From: Saturnia japonica
Taxonomy: Eukaryota; Arthropoda; Insecta; Lepidoptera; Saturniidae
Length of the DNA stretch: 64,000 nucleotides
NCBI GenBank assembly: GCA_033032175.1
Contig: CM065306.1
Location: 10,496,001-10,560,000, forward strand
Reading direction: 5' to 3'
Below the pieces are notes generated by a model, which saw only the letters and a list, made by a program, of their open reading frames with translations, was not told the origin of the DNA and ran no database searches. A program made the position numbers and the translations under genes. Shown here piece by piece: positions 10,996 to 21,975 of this stretch (its first letter is position 1; each line of letters opens with the position of its first letter).

Positions 10996-11721
10996 ATAAC
11001 ATAGTTATACATTTTAACAAAAAAACCATGTAAATCAGATAAGCACCCCGCGTGAAAAGAACATAAACGAACAGACAGAGAGACATTGAGTTTACCTATG
11101 TAATGTAATAGAAGACGCAACTAAACACTATCGCTAGCGTTCTTTTCGTACTGAGAGGATTAAATTTGCACGATGAATCATTGTTCACATCACATATCAC
11201 AGTTAATACACTCTTCTAAAATCTGACCAAACTAAGTAGAAAAATATATTTTTCCTGCACAGAGCCGAATCCACTGTCCGGAAATTTATTTTTACACTTT
11301 GAAAAATAAATATTTTAAATAATACCAATTACAGATAGCGCGTAAGTACATGTTAAGACAGTGTGTATTTTTTTTTTACCGTTGATACCGTAAAATACTT
11401 GATTACATAGTAAAGTTTGTAAAGGACTAGGAAATAAACTGAAAAATAAAGAGTAGCAACAATAACATTTTCACAAAACATTATTCGAGAGGAATCTGCG
11501 GAAAATAGTACTGGAACTACATTATCTATATAATATTATTCTGTATTCAAGTAAAGAAATTTTTGTGAAATAATTCCAACTGATGTACTTTATGTGCCGT
11601 ATTGAATATTGTATTATAAGCTAGCTAAAATATGTACAATTTTAAATTTATTGTTGTGTTATTTATAATCTGCAATGCGTACTGAATGGAACCCTCATCA
11701 CAGTAATTGTTCCAAACACTT
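10996..11721. other. AT-rich DNA, no gene
   Basis: No gene or repeat was recognised. Confidence 0.35.
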
Positions 11722-11972
11722 AGGGCAGTTTTCAATAACTATATCTGAGATCACTATCCCCGATTAGTACATATTTGTATTAAGTAATAAGTAATAACTT
11801 TTTTTATCTTAAAAGAGGTATCGGCTTCCCTCTTATCTATCCAAGCTATAGGATATAGATATATGTAGATACGAAATACTATCCATAAATAGGTAATTGA
11901 AACGAAACTACAAAACTACTAAATATTATACTATATTTAGTAACTGAAACAACAGATAGATAGAAATCTATA
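11722..11972 (-). repeat. dispersed repeat F, copy 2
   Basis: This is the inverted relative of 3778-4031. It shares CTATCCCCGATTAGTACATA and ATATATGTAGATACGAAA with that copy read in reverse, and also GTTGTTTCAGTTAC. It is noncoding. Confidence 0.6.
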
Positions 11973-13194
11973 AGTATGTAGTAGGTAAGTACACTAGTAT
12001 CGTTGTATTTAGTCCACAGTGCTCACACAGTTGCCAGGTACTTATATATATCTTGTGTTATCCTCTAAAGTCTACACAAAACTACTGTTTCTTGATTTAA
12101 AAAAAGGCGAAAGACTATCTGTCGAGGGGCTATGACATATGCATTCCCACCAGTAACCATTTTCTATTTGAGAATAATAATCTCAAATTTTATACAAATT
12201 TTTAGTAAATGAATTTTTTTCTACCAATTTATTGACTAGAATTTACCTTTAATCTACCAATTTGTTACAATTAGTACATATAAGTGAAGTAATTAATATA
12301 ATTATTATATAAGATATTAAAAAATGAATATAAAACTTGTAAAATAATGAAATTACAAAGTATATCTAATTTTGAAATCTATTTATTTAACGTTATCATT
12401 TACATAATTTGGACATATTCATATTAAATCATATAACGAATGAGTGACCGTTATAGTTAATGCCTTTTATTTTTATTAATATTAGATATTTAAAGAACAT
12501 TTTTAAATGGTATACCAAAGCATGAAATTGCCCGAAGCGCCACTTACTTACCTTGAAATCAAATGAACCGTATTATTTCCCGTTCTGTTAACAGTAGGTA
12601 TGTATGTACCTTCAATTCAACCGTTGAGATACAGAAGAGCGGTGTTAAGAATGAGGTCAACAACCTTGAGGTTGTTCTGCGACCTTTCTTTATAACTAAC
12701 TATATTTATATCGAAAACGTATTTTCCAAACAGTAAGTAGGCACTGAGTAATCACAAACGGCGAATGAGAAAATGCTCGTGTGTATTATATGTTGTATAC
12801 TTATATAAATAACAAAGGAAAAGTTTATATCATTTTCCTGTATCTGTCTTTAAATGATGCGACATTTTTAAAAGACAATGAACATTTTGTTGGTTTGTGT
12901 ATATTGATGGATAGAGTTATTAATTAAAATATCTAACAGCCAGCTAATAATTTATTATCTGTCAGGAGTAGAAGTTTCAATGAAATTTAAATAACTTATT
13001 TTTAAGAATAATTCGTGTATCAAAGCATGTAGAGATTTAAATGAAAGCATGATAAAAGAACAATGGCTTTTTGAAATCGTACAAGAATCATTTGTTATTT
13101 ACTCCTATTCAATGCATTCATATTTAATAGTTGGAAGGCAGATAATAGAAGTTGATCAGACGCGGACGGTGCAAAGCCCGATGTTAAAATAACC
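11973..13194. other. AT-rich DNA, no gene
   Basis: No gene was recognised. It contains a perfect 18-bp palindrome, AACAACCT-TG-AGGTTGTT, at 12659-12676, beside an AGGTCA half site. Confidence 0.35.
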
Positions 13195-13370
13195 TACTTG
13201 ACGCGTGTGCGTAATGGCGTAATGGTGCGCGTGCGACTAGCGGCCGCGATAGAGATAGCCCCGCGGGTCAGCGACCGCCGCGAGGCCGACGCCCGCTGAC
13301 GTAACGTTACGCGAATTCCGACGCACCAACGCCCCCCCGCCGCAATAGCACCCGCCTCGACCCAATTCCT
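13195..13370. other. GC island with CGTAACGTTACG palindrome
   Basis: This is one of the strongest GC islands, with GCGGCCGCG, GACCGCCGCGAGGCC and a C-rich run near 13331. The palindrome CGTAACGTTACG at 13300-13311 follows TGACGT, giving a CRE-like context. All short frames lack domains. No repeat relative was recognised in the window, so this could be a promoter or enhancer. Confidence 0.45.
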
Positions 13371-14814
13371 TCAAAGCCACTTCATTTGTGCATCGCTAAT
13401 TATAAAACATCGTTGCACCGCCTTGCCAAACTAAACCTATTTATTGTAATTTACTAGAATTATTTATATTTGTAGGCGTAAAAATAATTGTATCATTTAG
13501 TTTTTAATTATTGACTATACAACTGGTACTAGGTTAGGCCGTTAGGGCAAAGTAAATATGTAAATAAAATCGTTTAATTTTTAAATATGCAACTGCTAAT
13601 CGATTAGAGCACCGTATTTTTTTATATAAAAAAGTACTATTTTTCATTTAAAATATTATGCACTGCAATGGCCATTCATTTTGAATAAAACTTTGTCATT
13701 ATGAATATGACAATATTTTGTTAAAACACAGAACATTTGAGCATTTCCTAGGCTCTGACTCTTCTGATGGAGTTACAAGAACTGGGCTATTATTTACGTT
13801 TTATTGTTTTTACGCTTACAATAAAAACAATGATAATAATTTTATTTTCGTTATAAACAGGCAATATGACACAAATAAGCTCGCATGTATGTTGTGGGTT
13901 TTCACTGACAAAACTTTTACATAAATCATCGTTTATAACAAAACGTCATTGTTTAAATCTCTGTTTTTGACAGTGTTTCTGTTCGTATTTCCATACCTAA
14001 CACGTTTGGGTATATCTTAAGATAACCTGTATTTGGGGCTTAATTCCATAATAATCAATACTGCAAGAGTTAGACTTTTGAGAGCTATGGAAAAGAAGAA
14101 GACGAAAATAACAAGTAGTAGCACAACAATAGATACGTCTTTGATCATTGCGAAAATAGACTGAAAATCTTGAAAAAAGTACTAACTTAAAACAAATTTT
14201 GGGCAATACGAGCTCTTTAATCAATAAAATATATTATTATTGTTGATTCATATAATATACATATTTCGAGATAATACAAGTTGAATGTTTTTCAGTGGAA
14301 ACGCACAGTCAGTTCCCTATTCTTTTGATTTTGATTTAGCAATCAATACCTATACATAAATTTTCACAATAACAAAATGTGCTTTTGTTATTTTAATGTA
14401 ATAATTAGCGTTGAGAATACAAATAACGTACAACGGAAAAGCAACAAAGGTCTCTTTTTGAGAATAGAAAATATAATAAAATCTTTTTAAGTAAAAGTTA
14501 TTTAGGCGCGACTTCAAAGTATTTCAGATATTTTTCCGATGGAAATAACGTTCAGTAAAACCTATAATTATAGTTCAGTGTAACCTATTTATTATTATAT
14601 CATGCATTGATACCTATGATACTGCAATCGTATGAATGTGTATCCTTTGAGACAAATTGTTAGGATTTACCCGTTTCAACTTAGCTTTCAAGGCTGCTAT
14701 TTACATAAGGATTTTCCTTACCATAACTAGACTCACAAATACGGAGTATGAAATTTTATTTTATTAAGCTACCTGTTAATTAATATTGTTGTTATAAATC
14801 TAGTAAAATGTGTA
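13371..14814. other. AT-rich DNA, no gene
   Basis: No coding, RNA or repeat signature was recognised. Short open frames up to 75 codons lack any motif. Confidence 0.35.
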
Positions 14815-15086
14815 ATTTAGTATCCCTTGCACAGCCTACGTACCCGTGTAGTGTATTGCTGTTCCCACTTCCCGTATGTGCTGATAACTTGCCAGATTGC
14901 TTGGCATTTATGATTACTGCTCCACCCCTTGAAGTTGTAGTATAAACTTATATAAACTAACATCTTCCTGATTAAATAGGCTATAAAATGTAAAAAGAAC
15001 TTTTCAAATCTGACTGTTGTAGGTATCCAGACATTAGCGCATTAAGCAAGCAAAAAAACAATCCCTTGCGCTTTATTATAGTTGTT
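14815..15086 (-). mobile_element. Helitron-like element related to 4117-4376
   Basis: It shares GGCTATAAAATG, ATCTGACTG and GACATTAGCGCATTAAGCAA blocks with the element at 4117-4376. The 5' side on the minus strand has TATAATAAAGCGCAAGGG. The 3' end is poorly conserved, so boundaries are approximate. Confidence 0.55.
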
Positions 15087-15405
15087 AATTAGAAATAAGT
15101 AACATTTTCAAATAATTATGCTGTAATTGAAATGACTAAAGAGTTCGTGATAAAACTGAAAGTGGAATTTGCTATTCTTGCTGAGAAAATACAAGACAAT
15201 TATCAACATAAAAGATAAACCAATTTCAATGATTTTGAAGAGTTCCCTGGTGTGTTTTCGAAGATAAATGTACAATGCCTTGAGGTATCCCCTATCCAAC
15301 TAAAAGAATTATCCAAATCGGTTCTTAAACATAGAAGTTGTGACTGAACATCCATTAAAATAAATATATATTCGAAATGAGTAATCTCATATCCATATTA
15401 ATATA
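15087..15405. other. AT-rich DNA, no gene
   Basis: No gene was recognised. Confidence 0.35.
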
Positions 15406-15432
15406 TCTGTAGTTCTCTCTGTACATTTTATT
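15406..15432 (+). mobile_element. Helitron family A 5' end remnant
   Basis: TCTGTAGTTCTCTCTGTACA matches the 5' end seen inverted at 28797, 34718 and 61265. Little of the body follows, so it is a truncated end. Confidence 0.5.
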
Positions 15433-15872
15433 TGTCAAATTTCGCGATAGACGTCCTCACATATGTATATATATAAAAGAAACTATTCACGAATATGCCA
15501 TTTTCTTTGTTTGTTTTAACTCAAAAATGGATTTACCGATTATTATGAACATAGGAAGCTGTAGGCCGATAAGCCCGGCGGCATGCTCGCTGGTTATATG
15601 TCGTCGGTGGCAAACCCGCGATGCAAAAAAGCCGTCGGCGTATTGTGCAGGAGCCTTTATGCAATCGGTCAATAAATAGGCTATTTAAATTTCAATAATA
15701 CTTTTAGAAATTGTAAAAAAAATATTAAATTTTAACCTCAACGGATTTTGATAAAATTTTGTAGTCTGAAAGCATACAACATTTTATAATCGTTATCTAT
15801 ACAATTAATAAAATTGAATTGTCTGTTTGTACTGTTTGTAAAAAGTCCGAGAGAGTATACGTAAATCTTTAA

Positions 15873-18265
15873 AGCATATATGGGCACCATCCGGCCCCCG
15901 GGCCGAAACCGGCCCGCTGTAAGATATGAACCGGCCCGCGAGACATTTTGAAAAAAACCCAATTAAAAAAAATTACATTGTATTCCTATACTCACGGGAG
16001 TGACAGTGAGGTGGCAAAAACATCAAATATTTGATGTTTGCCGCCTCATTTTTTGATAATCGCCGCCACTTGGCTTGCTCGATCAAATTCTTTGACGTTT
16101 GCCGCTTCACGGGCGACATATCAAAAGATTTATTGCTTCTCAATTATTCTAAACTAGTTTATTCCAGATTATTCCTTCATTTTGCCTATATAAACGGGCG
16201 GGTGGCCCGAACGTTAGTTCAGTTCTGTTTGAGCTACCGAGGTGATAACTTGGACAAGTGATATCCTAGCGAACTGCTCGGGCCGTCAATTTGCTTTGTG
16301 ACTTTGTGTGCATTTTGAGTGGTTACTAACTATAATTTGTAATTAAGTTTATTGAACGAAAAGTAAACAAAAATGATGTCCGGTGGAAAGAAATGAAAAG
16401 TAGATACAGAGGATCGCCAGTTTTCGAGAAAAATGGACTGAAGAATTCTTTTTTATCTTGCACAATGGTAAGCCTATTTGTTTGATGTGTAATGAATCCA
16501 TTTCAGTAATGAAAGAATTCAATATAAAGGGCATTACTCAACTAAGCATGCAACGCTGCACTCACTGACAGGACAATTACGAGTAATAACAGACAAAATC
16601 CAGAAGCTTACCGCAAATTTGGAAAAATGGCAACAAATGTTTCATAAACAAAGAACACAACTTGATAATGTTGTGAAAGCTAGTTTTATAGTTAGCTCAA
16701 AATTGGTAAAGGCATTAAAATCATTTCCTGAAGGAAAATTTATCAAGGAATGTATGTTAGAAGTTTGCAGTATTTTGTGTCCTGAAAAGAAAAATGAATT
16801 TGAAAAAATTTGTTTGTCAAGACGAACTGTTTGTTCGACGTATAGAAATTATGGCTAATGATTTAAAAAAAACATTGACTGACCGTATGGCTGGTTTTGA
16901 ATCATTTTCCATAGCATTAGACGAGAGCACCGATTTGTCTGACACAGCTCAACTGGCTATGTTTATTCGAGGTGTTGATAAGGAGTTCACAGTTACTGAG
17001 GAATTGCTTGCTTTACAGCCGCTAAAAGGAACCACTACAGGAGAGGATATTTTTATTGAAGTTCAAAAGGTATCAATTGGCTTGCCATGGTCAAAATTAA
17101 TTGGAGTATGCACTGATGGTGCACCTTCTATGGTCGGCTTACGTAAAAGTTTCATCGGAATTTTGAATGAAAAAGCAACATAATTAAATGCGAAAAAAGA
17201 TGATTTGATAGTTCTTCATTGCATTATCCACTAACGGAACTTATGTTCTAAGTCCATTCGACTCCAGAATGTTATGAATGTGGTAGTAAAAACCATCAAC
17301 TTTATTCGATCTCAGGATAATATACCATCGTCAGTTCAAGGCGTTTTTGGATGAAATATCAGCTGAATATAACGACGTAACATATTATTGTGAAGTCAGA
17401 TGGCTGAGCAAAGGAAAAATGTTGAAACGGTTTTACGAGCTTAGAAATGAAATAGCAGACTTTATCAAAATAAATGATAAACCGCTACCTGAAATTAAGT
17501 GACTCAAAATGGATATGTGACTTAGCATTTCTGGTCGATCTTACAGGCTATTTGAATGATTTAAATTTGAAACTTAAAACAAGGACAGTTAGTAAATGAT
17601 TTGTACAGCCATTTGAAAGCGTTTCAGATCAAACTAGGCTTGTGGGAGTCACAGATGCTGTCTGGTAACAGTTACCATAACAACACGCTCTCTGCGTATG
17701 AAAATATTGCTTATGCTCAATATGCTGAAGAACTCAAGTTACTGTCGGAACAATTTTCGAACAGATTTAGCGTTTTAAAAACATTGAACACTGTTTCAGT
17801 TTATTTGCTACTCCTACAAAACGTAATGTACAAAATTCTCCAATACACTTACAAATGGAGTTGATCGAGATTCAAGAAAACTCACTTTTAAAATCCAAAT
17901 TTGAAGACGTAAAGTTGTGCGATTTCTGCAAAAAATACCTAGAAGAAGACAATATTCCGCAGCTTAGAAAATTCGCAAGAAAATTGATTTGTGCGTTTGG
18001 CAGTACTTATAAATGCGAACAGTTCTTTTCAATGATGCAAATTAATAAATCAACACATCGTACAAGACTGACTGACGATAATTTGGATAATTCTTTACGT
18101 CTTTGTATCACTGGAATTAATCCAAATATCGATTGATTAGTTTCCCACATTCAAGCTCAAGTGTCTCATTGATTTCGGTGTATTTAACTTTCGTAGTTTG
18201 TAACAATTGCAAATTTAACGATTTAATTATAATTAAAAAATATTATCAATACTTTAAAAAATTTT
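15873..18265 (+). mobile_element. hAT-superfamily transposon relic
   Basis: The left end carries a GC-rich block with repeated CCGGCCC/GGGCCG at about 15877-15940, typical of ZBED5/GTF2IRD2-like hAT elements. It is followed by about 430 bp of leader and the transposase. The right end is not clear and probably lies before the Helitron 3' end near 18266. No 8-bp target duplication was identified. Confidence 0.6.
16373..18136 (+). pseudogene. hAT transposase, BED-finger type (ZBED5-like)
   Basis: Fragments in all three frames give the parts of a hAT transposase in order. A BED zinc finger reads CLMCNES with a downstream HYSTKH (about 16471-16550). The first catalytic block is ALDESTDLSDTAQLAMF (about 16915-16965). 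The second aspartate is in GVCTDGAPSMVG (about 17105-17140). The block LVDLTGYLNDLNLKL follows (about 17530-17575). The C-terminal dimerisation motif is GSTYKCEQFFSMMQ ... RTRLTDDNL (about 18000-18085). Several frameshifts and stops break it, including a CAA-to-TAA type change after LHCIIH near 17222. The start was placed at the first ATG of a double ATG that precedes the BED block. It is clearly inactive. Confidence 0.85.
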
Positions 18266-18341
18266 GTCTTTTAAATAGCCGGGAGCAAGATTCGCACGGG
18301 CTTTCTGTAGTCCACGTGAGAGAAGCCACGGGCACAGCTAG

Positions 18342-18835
18342 TTGAAATATGCAAAACTCTATAATAGTATTCAAGTTTTAACTAAGATAAATTAATGTGA
18401 TACGTTATCTTCATAATAATTAAGAAGACATGTTGTATATAATTATTAGATATTAATTATGTAGAGTATTTAAGTTTTTGGATAATATGTCTATTGTTTA
18501 GGTAGTGAGAAACCGCAAAGTTATTTACCGATTAGTCATAAATAAATAAAGTGGGTGTGTCGTGCATTACAATACTAAAGCGTACATGCGTTTACCTAGA
18601 AAAATATGACTACAAATGTCGTCAGAAATGGTAAAAAAGCCCATCGTTAATTTTTTATTATTTTTAGTTCTAAGTATTGTTGTTGTTACAATTTCTCATA
18701 TTGCTGTATATCGTTTAATTTTTAAACGAATTTTGAGGGTATACATACTTTTCTTTATCGAGTTCCGTCACAGTTATCATAATAGTATTCCGTTGGTTGT
18801 GAAAAAGAATACAACAGCATCCAATCACTTATGAA
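18342..18835. other. AT-rich DNA, no gene
   Basis: No gene was recognised. A 72-codon frame at 18616-18834 is hydrophobic but has no recognisable motif. Confidence 0.35.
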
Positions 18836-18957
18836 ATGAAAAATAACAGCAAGTATTAGACAAGGAGTGAGACACGGGTGTTCGCTGTAGCCCTGTCTGT
18901 ACTTTTAATATTTTTAGATTAGATAATAGATAGGGTAGAGTATAAGATATTTCAATA
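18836..18957 (+). pseudogene. LINE reverse transcriptase fragment, 5' piece
   Basis: It reads TASIRQGVRHGCSL, stop, PCLYF, which is the reverse-transcriptase block written as RGVRQGCPLSPxLF in RTE-like LINEs. It continues to IIDRVEYKIFQ. The next part of the same domain resumes at 20306 after two Helitrons. In-frame stops show decay. Confidence 0.75.
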
Positions 18958-19520
18958 TTATATTTAGAAATCGTAAAAAAATGATTTCCAAAAAAATCTA
19001 TTTACGTTAATTCTTGGCCGATTTTCATGAAATTTTGTATACGGGAAGTATAATTTATTCCACGATTGATAAGTTATGAGAATTTTCAATAACAATTTTA
19101 GAGATCGTAAAATAGAAAAATTTCCAAAAATTTAAATTTCATTAATTCTTAACCAGTTTTGATGAAATTTTGTACAAGGGAAGTCTAAGTATTTACCTAA
19201 TTAATGGGCTATAAGAATTGTTAATATTACTTCTTAAAATAAAGAAGTTTACATTTTTTTTATTTTCATCAATTCTCAGCCGATTCTGATCAAATTTTGT
19301 ATACGGGAAGCTTACATCATACTGTAATTGAGAGGCTTTATGAATTTGCTTTTTAGAAATTGTAGATTATAATAATAATTTTCAACCGATTTTTATAAAA
19401 ATTGTACACAGGAAATGCATGCCACTATTCAATTGATACGGCATATAAATTATCTACAATATGAGTAAAAATAAATTTAAGGGATGTGAATAACTACCGC
19501 GTGGTAATAAACGCATGCGC
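18958..19520 (+). mobile_element. Helitron family A with internal tandem repeats
   Basis: Four successive units share ATTCTYARCCGATTTTGATG, then AAATTTTGTATACGGGAAGT, then a TATAAGAATTGTTAATA-like segment. The AAATTTTGTA marker recurs at 19030, 19165 and 19292, with a degenerate copy near 19398. The spacing is about 105-135 bp. The 3' end is truncated at about 19515 (AAACGCATGCGCATG). It is noncoding. Confidence 0.7.
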
Positions 19521-19701
19521 ATGTATTTAATATTTTTATTGAGTGTGCCGTTAGAACCTCCATTACTTTTCCATTTTTATAAATTGACTTACGCCTATTT
19601 TATGCCTGAACGACCTGAACTTGCGAAATAAAGAGTCTATCATCTATAATATTAAGTTAAACAAGATTCAGACCAAGAAATTAAACTTGAGGGAAATTTA
19701 A

Positions 19702-20305
19702 TCTACACTAATATAATAAAGCGGAAAAGTTTTTTGTTTGTTTGTTACCAGTCGGAATCGAAAAATTCTTTGGGCTACAATTCTCAAATAGCATTCAATA
19801 TTTATTTTTGTTCGTAAGTCGGGAGTCTAGGCCCTCCCAAACTGCGTTATCCGCGTGCGCTGGCGTAATCGTTAATGATACGGAAATACAATGTTCTACA
19901 AATATATTTGTTCTTAGTATGTATATCTAAAAAAAGTCAGCGATAGTATAATGTGATATATTATATTATATTATGATAGTATTATATGCCTTTCTCTTAT
20001 ACATAAGCCACAATATGATATTTTGTGACCAAGATTTCTTGAAAATTATTATGTGATTTATAAATATTATTTTTAGACATGGCATATTAATCCTTACAAA
20101 CAAAAGTTACTTCATCACAAACAAAATTTTATGAAGTTAAATTTTGCTCTTTAGAATATTTGGACACATAGTTTAGGCGATAATGAAAAATTAATATATT
20201 TTTGTACTTGCGGGAAGAACAATTATGATAGATTACATGGGTGCGTTAGGGGCGCGGTGTTTGTCGGATAAAATTAACACGGGTGAAACCGTGTGGCACA
20301 GCTAG
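19702..20305 (+). mobile_element. Helitron family B, complete copy
   Basis: The 5' end is A|TCTACACTAATATAATAAAG at 19702. The 3' end is GTGAAACCGTGTGGCACAG followed by CTAG|T at 20302-20305, so both Helitron termini and the expected A/T insertion context are present. The 604-bp body is noncoding and closely matches 39400-40168. It lacks the hAT miniature insertion found there and so shows the empty site. Confidence 0.8.
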
Positions 20306-20480
20306 TATAATATATAGGAGGTGTTAAATGTAATGGAAAATGTATCCGATTTAAAAAATTTGCAGATGATATTGTGACGATAGCTGATAATACACAAGAT
20401 TTAGACAAACTGCTTGAAATTATCGACAAGACTAGTGGTAGTAGCCAAATAACGAATGACTCTATTGTTAAAATATGAAA
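20306..20480 (+). pseudogene. LINE reverse transcriptase fragment, catalytic piece
   Basis: It reads IGGVKCNGKCIRFKKFADDIVTIADN and on through DLDKLLEIIDKTS. FADD is the catalytic motif of the reverse-transcriptase palm. The preceding GVKCNGK block is what normally follows the SPxLF...VF region seen at 18836-18957. The two pieces are therefore one ORF split by the intervening Helitrons. It stops at 20476-20478 and abuts another Helitron at 20481. Confidence 0.8.
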
Positions 20481-20708
20481 TCTATATAAATAAAATGTTT
20501 GAGGTTTGCCGTTGTGCGAGCATCATGCAAAAACTACTGGATAAATTTTGATTTTTTTTTTGTTTTACTCAGTAGATACCTGGCCCGTATAAAAAATTGC
20601 GATTTCTTCATTCAATAAAAATATATTCAAGTTTTAAGAAAGTATGTTTTTTAAAAGTATTACGCGTTCTTCTGTCGTCCACGCAGGTGAAGCGGCGGGC
20701 ACAGCTTG
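20481..20708 (+). mobile_element. Helitron family C, copy 1
   Basis: The 5' end is A|TCTATATAAATAAAATG at 20481. The interior GAGGTTTGCCGTTGTGCGAG and AAAAACTACTGGA is shared with 24041-24233 and 56773-56955. The 3' end is GAAGCGGCGGGCACAGCTTG, with CTTG in place of CTAG. It is 228 bp and noncoding. Confidence 0.75.
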
Positions 20709-21170
20709 TTAATAATAAATATATAATGGGAAACAGCAGATAGATAGATTTATTGCGAATGGCAATGTGAATTGTGATGTTTGAATAGTTAAATCAGGAA
20801 AAATTAAAAATATTATGAGGAAACCCGGATACTTTACAAATTTTAACCTACAATCGTTATCTATGAAACAAAAACGAACATTTCTTGGCCTTTGAAATTG
20901 TTATTAGTTACATCACATCATATCTTATTACAACCTGAAGATTATATGAGGAACTGTTCTGGACTGATTTTACATATTTACGAATGTAATTAAAAATCAA
21001 TACACAAAAATATACAAGTTAAATAAAATGTGCAGAGTATAAAATTACATGATTTATATTTTCATATTGCAACGCTTTTTATAAACATAAGCTACGGCTA
21101 AGGTACTCTATAGTGTAAGGTATTATAATTTAAAAAACTCAACGTATAATGTAATGCGATAAATACGAAG
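20709..21170. other. AT-rich DNA, no gene
   Basis: No gene was recognised. Sequence just after 20725 could be more of the split LINE, but no motif confirms it. Confidence 0.3.
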
Positions 21171-21192
21171 TTTTTTTTTTTTTTTTTTTTTA
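21171..21192. repeat. poly-T tract (22 nt)
   Basis: Twenty-two consecutive T residues precede a LINE-UTR-like block. It could be an A tail of an inverted insertion or an internal slippage tract. Confidence 0.7.
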
Positions 21193-21570
21193 ACTGACTA
21201 CACTTTTAGCCTTAGGGGCCCTATCGTCAAACAGAGCCGCTGCGGCTTTTACAGCTTCACCGGACTTGGGGGCGAGCGCTTAGGGTACTCAGCCGCGAAA
21301 GTTTGTGACGACCCGCACGAGGGTGCCAGAGTGGCCGAACCTCGGCTCGGGCGGTCGTCGCGAATGCGAAAAAGTCGCGATCTAACTAATTCCCTAATCC
21401 TAAGAGAATTCGAACTAACTAATATATACTCATATGCACGTTCCCCTCCTCCTGGGAGGAAGGAGTGGACCATGCGTATGTGTATTTAATAATCGGAATG
21501 GTTTTTCTACACTAACTAGCGCATTAGTCTAACTAGCGCAAAAAAAGAAAAAAAAGGTCCCTTACAGAAC
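21193..21570 (+). mobile_element. LINE-UTR-like repeat L, copy 1
   Basis: GGCTTTTACAGCTTCACCGG, then GGGGGCGAGCGCTTAGGG and CAGCCGCGAAAG, are shared with 29335-29620. The first part also matches, inverted, the 3' UTR of the LINE relic at 36325-37012. It is therefore probably a piece of a related R1/I-like LINE. Confidence 0.55.
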
Positions 21571-21975
21571 CTATGTACCTGTGTGGTGTGCACGTGTGTG
21601 TGTTCATACGTGTGTAATGTTGTGTGTGGGTAACTAAGTGTTGCACGTATAGTGTCACTTTGTATCGCGCGGGCGGCTGCCTGACCCAAGGGTTTCACAC
21701 CGAGGAACGGACCTAGGCTTGGGTTGCCGCTAAGAGAGGGTGGACGTGACGGGTGTGCGGGAGCGAAGTTAACCGCCCGTCCTCTGCGGAGAGAACGGTG
21801 GTTACGCGGGCGTGGGCGGTGGCACGCTCTGTTTGGAGAGACGGTGGCGTAGAACACGTTAGCTGCTTCGGTTTGGTCGGGCGGGTCAGTGAATATATTA
21901 CGCGGCCGGCGTTTTCTCCGGCAGGCGTTGGGGTCGGGAACATATGAAGCTGCCGCTTTTATTAGGGGATTCGCG
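21571..21975. other. large GC-rich block
   Basis: About 400 bp of GC-rich sequence follows repeat L. It has GTGTG-rich sequence at 21580-21630, then GCGCGGGCGGCTGCC and GGCGTGGGCGGTGGC. Overlapping open frames exist on both strands (minus 21516-21857, plus 21753-21947) but none shows a known domain. It may be a LINE 5' UTR or a host GC island. Confidence 0.4.

Larger units (their letters stand above)
15796..18341 (+). mobile_element. Helitron family H containing a hAT element
   Basis: The 5' end is A|TCTATACAATTAATAAA at 15796, almost the same as 57023. The 3' end is GAAGCCACGGGCACAGCTAG at 18341, followed by T. Between them lies a decayed hAT transposase unit that is unrelated to Helitrons, so the hAT element appears to have inserted into, or been carried by, the Helitron. 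The Helitron DNA itself is noncoding. Confidence 0.6.

Noticed and set aside
18616..18834. Hydrophobic 72-codon frame
   Set aside because: Looks like a membrane segment only because of T-rich DNA; no homologous pattern or regulatory context.
21171..21192. Poly-T as a transcription terminator
   Set aside because: More likely a retroelement A tail in reverse or a slippage tract; no RNA polymerase III gene precedes it.
21516..21947. Overlapping open frames on both strands in the GC block
   Set aside because: Frames of 64-113 codons on opposite strands are expected in GC-rich DNA with few stops, and none has a recognisable motif.
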